A DNA stretch of 64,000 nt, from assembly GCA_017624235.1 (NCBI GenBank), contig JAGANL010000051.1, positions 106,913 through 170,912 on the forward strand, in the 5' to 3' direction. The notes beneath the pieces are model-generated. The model was not told where the DNA came from. It ran no database searches and was given only the letters and a program-made list of their open reading frames with translations. The DNA comes from Lachnospiraceae bacterium (GTDB lineage: Bacteria > Bacillota > Clostridia > Lachnospirales > Lachnospiraceae). The position numbers and the translations under genes were made by a program. Shown in pieces: positions 62,331 to 64,000 of this stretch (positions within the stretch are counted from its first letter, which is position 1; each line of letters begins with the position of its first letter).

Positions 62331-63047
62331 TCAACTAATCTTTGCACGCATACGCAGCAAAATTTTCTTTTCCAGCCTGGATACCTGCACCTGCGTGATA
62401 CCCAGCTCCCTCGCCACCTGCATCTGTGTCTTATCCTCAAAATACCGCAGATGGATGAGCTGTCTTTCCTTCTCCGTCAGCTCCTCAAACAGACTTTCCA
62501 GCATCAGGTGATTGAGCAGCATCTCATTCTCGTTCCGATTCTCCGGCAGCCGGTCTACCAGATAGACCTCGCTTCCGTCCGGCTGATAGACCGGGCGGTG
62601 GATGGACTCGACCTCTGCTCCTGCCTCCAGGGCCAGCACGATATCCTCCCTGCTCATCCCGGTTTCCTCTGCAATCTCCTGCAGGGTGGCATCCCTGCCC
62701 TTCTCCCCTGCTATCCTTTCCTGCGCCTGACGAATCTTCCAGCCATTTTCCTTAATCGTCCTGGATACCTTGACCATTCCGTCATCCCGCAGAAAGCGCT
62801 TGATCTCTCCGGTAATCATCGGCACCGCATAGGTAGAAAATTTCACATCATAGGACAGATCAAATTTATCAATGGACTTTAACAGTCCGATGCTTCCAAT
62901 CTGGAACAGATCCTCTGCATCATAGCCGCGCCCCAGAAAACGCTTCACAATATGATGCACCAGCCCCAGATTTTTCTCCACCAGTAATTCTCTGGCTTCC
63001 TGACTGCCCTGCTGGGCTTTGGCAATCAGAGCATTGACCTCCTCCAC
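62331..63047 (-). CDS. sigF: RNA polymerase sigma-F factor
   Basis: 238 residues. Region 2 (KNLGLVHHIVKRFLGRGYDAEDLFQIG and KFDLSYDVKFSTYAVPMITG) is followed by the SigF/SigG signature EIKRFLRDDGMVKVSRTIKE, and region 4 with RYFEDKTQMQVARELGITQVQVSRLE. It is the forespore factor held by SpoIIAB. Gene order and length separate it from SigG. It lies 3 bp after spoIIAB. Confidence 0.95.
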   Translation of the reverse strand: MEEVNALIAKAQQGSQEARELLVEKNLGLVHHIVKRFLGRGYDAEDLFQIGSIGLLKSIDKFDLSYDVKFSTYAVPMITGEIKRFLRDDGMVKVSRTIKENGWKIRQAQERIAGEKGRDATLQEIAEETGMSREDIVLALEAGAEVESIHRPVYQPDGSEVYLVDRLPENRNENEMLLNHLMLESLFEELTEKERQLIHLRYFEDKTQMQVARELGITQVQVSRLEKKILLRMRAKIS

Positions 63048-63050
63048 GTT

Positions 63051-63506
63051 CTACTCCTCTTCCGAGAGATAGCTGTCCGTCCCAAGCTTCTTGCGCATAC
63101 GCACCGTAGTCCCTTCTCCCGGGGCCGATTCTACCTCCAGTTCATCCATGAATGCCTCCATAAAAGCGAACCCCATACCGGAACGCTCTAACTCCGGTCT
63201 TGTTGTAAAAAGCGGCTCCATTGCCTGTTCCACATTTTCCATTCCCTTTCCGCGGTCAGTCACCTCTACCGTCAGCCTGTCCCCCTCCAATACACAACGG
63301 ACGGTAACCTTGCCCTCCTTTTCCTCATAGCCGTGTATAATGGCATTTGTCACAGCCTCGGACAGCGCCGTTTTTACATCTGCAATCTCCTCTATCGTCG
63401 GATTTAGCGGTGTGATAAATGCTGCAACAGCAACCCTTGCAAACCCCTCATTGGCAGATACTGCATCAAATTCCAGCGTTACCTCATTCTTCATTTTATG
63501 TTCCAT
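63051..63506 (-). CDS. spoIIAB: anti-sigma-F factor / serine kinase
   Basis: 151 residues, GHKL ATPase fold. The N-box ALSEAVTNAIIHGYE and G1 box VTDRGKGMENVEQAMEPLF are intact, and RSGMGFAFMEAFMDELEVES closes the ATP lid. It binds SigF and phosphorylates SpoIIAA. The ATG at 63506 is kept; 63494 would give MKNEVTL as an alternative start. Confidence 0.95.
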   Translation of the reverse strand: MEHKMKNEVTLEFDAVSANEGFARVAVAAFITPLNPTIEEIADVKTALSEAVTNAIIHGYEEKEGKVTVRCVLEGDRLTVEVTDRGKGMENVEQAMEPLFTTRPELERSGMGFAFMEAFMDELEVESAPGEGTTVRMRKKLGTDSYLSEEE

Positions 63507-63516
63507 GCTCCTCTCC

Positions 63517-63825
63517 TCACTCCAAAATATCCATTACCTTATGCAGCCCCGAAAGATAAATAATACGCCGGATTGCCCCGTTTACATGAACTGCATATAC
63601 CTTGCCCCCAAAGCAGCTTACCTTCTTGTATCTGCCCATAATAATACCGATTCCCGAACTGTCCATAAATACGGTGTCCTCGAAATCAAATACCACATGA
63701 TTGACCTTCTTATGTAGGATGAACATATCTGCTCTTTCACTGATGGCAGCTGACTGATGATGATCGATTTCCTCCGGCATCTTTACCATCAGATAATTAT
63801 CGATTACCTTAAACTTGTCTTCCAT
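63517..63825 (-). CDS. spoIIAA: anti-anti-sigma factor
   Basis: 102 residues, STAS fold. The phosphorylated Ser lies in DTVFMDSSGIGIIMGRYKKV. Dephosphorylated SpoIIAA releases SigF from SpoIIAB. AAGGAG is 9 nt upstream of the start. Only about 37 bp separate the start from the end of a group II intron, so no operon promoter is visible nearby. Confidence 0.94.
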   Translation of the reverse strand: MEDKFKVIDNYLMVKMPEEIDHHQSAAISERADMFILHKKVNHVVFDFEDTVFMDSSGIGIIMGRYKKVSCFGGKVYAVHVNGAIRRIIYLSGLHKVMDILE

Positions 63826-63861
63826 GTCCTGTTGCTCCTTTCCTGTGCTATAAAAGTGTAA

Positions 63862-64000
63862 ATCGGGTAGGAGGTAGATAATTATTTTATCTACCGACCT
63901 CCCACACCACCTGGCATACGGTTCCGTACCAAGGCGGTTCTTTAGTTTTCACATATTTTCAAATAGTACTCTGTGAATGTGGGATACCCCCATTCACGGA
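63862..64000 (-). mobile_element. 3' end of a group II (IIC-like) intron
   Basis: Reading leftward after an RT-like frame comes AACCGCCTTGGTACGG, then CCGTATGCCAGGTGGTG, a domain-V-like hairpin with a CGC triad. Domain VI follows (GGTAGATAA-AATAA-TTATCTACC) with TCCTACCCGAT, which would be the intron 3' end near 63862. The CGC triad and short domains point to class IIC. The 5' part lies beyond the window. Recalled from known introns, not searched. Confidence 0.6.
63942..64000 (-). CDS. C-terminal fragment of the intron-encoded reverse transcriptase/maturase
   Basis: An open frame enters from the right edge and reads REWGYPTFTEYYLKICEN before TAA at 63944-63942. The tail resembles the end of group II intron maturases (GFxxFxDYYLKV). 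Only 18 codons are visible, so the call relies on the adjoining domain V/VI. Confidence 0.5.
   Translation of the reverse strand, partial: REWGYPTFTEYYLKICEN

Noticed and set aside
1-64000. tRNA and rRNA genes
   Set aside because: No cloverleaf with CCA-end context or rRNA core sequence was noticed by eye; a tRNAscan search would settle this.

Overview
The window reads as chromosomal DNA of a spore-forming, low-to-mid GC Clostridia member, most likely a Lachnospiraceae-type gut anaerobe. The evidence is the gene content: spoIIAA-spoIIAB-sigF, the spoVA genes, a GerM-like lipoprotein and a spore-type LysM-GH18 hydrolase, a Trp T-box ahead of a complete trp operon, a GH127 arabinofuranosidase, and strong AGGAGG-type ribosome sites. 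Most genes are on the minus strand; the plus-strand exceptions are a TrmB-type regulator, argG with two followers, and one small hypothetical gene. The species cannot be named from the sequence alone.

Layout, left to right. 1-5.6 kb: partial 5'-nucleotidase, a DUF1653 protein, a small exported protein, and a hybrid histidine kinase paired with a two-receiver regulator. 5.7-6.03 kb: a long nested inverted-repeat element (copy 1). 6-9.1 kb: LacI-type regulator plus GH127. 9.2-15.2 kb: lysA divergent from a TrmB-type regulator, a GGDEF protein, an iron alcohol dehydrogenase, YqeY and an orphan flagellin-like protein. 15.4-22.8 kb: holA, comEC, a GerMN lipoprotein, a VicK/VicR-like two-component pair and a ComEA-like lipoprotein. 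23.0-23.3 kb: the second copy of the nested inverted-repeat element. 23.3-32.4 kb: a YdcZ-type transporter, an orphan solute-binding protein, and the arginine cluster (argD, argB, argJ, argC on minus, argG divergent). 32.4-36.8 kb: DUF1294, LytTR regulator, DegV, GH18, DUF5721-like protein and spoVAE. 36.9-39.8 kb: a copper ATPase fused to a CopZ-like domain and its CsoR repressor. 40-47 kb: trpEGDCFBA behind a T-box. 47-54 kb: a tiny toxin-like locus, DMT transporter, aroK, ridA, a HAD phosphatase, TauE, and an MBOAT/SGNH acylation pair with two unknown small genes. 54-64 kb: spoVAD, a calcium-type P-ATPase, spoVAC, spoVAB, spoVAA, a broken chemotaxis receptor, a tiny DUF3006-like gene, sigF, spoIIAB, spoIIAA, and the 3' end of a group II intron at the right edge.

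How the genes work together. The right end is a sporulation block: SpoIIAA/SpoIIAB control SigF in the forespore, and SpoVA proteins move calcium-dipicolinate into the spore. A SERCA-like ATPase gene sits inside the spoVA series, between spoVAC and spoVAD, which suggests a role in calcium supply. The trp and arg clusters are complete or nearly complete amino-acid pathways with visible control sites. 

The most unusual material is non-coding: two roughly 315-bp elements whose 75-77-bp inverted-repeat arms are unrelated to each other, yet whose heads share a conserved, covarying three-stem fold. Other points to check are a group IIC-like intron abutting spoIIAA, promoter-bearing 81-bp tandem repeats ahead of the MBOAT gene, a copA-copZ fusion that retains an internal ribosome site, and a receptor gene interrupted at two A-rich tracts.
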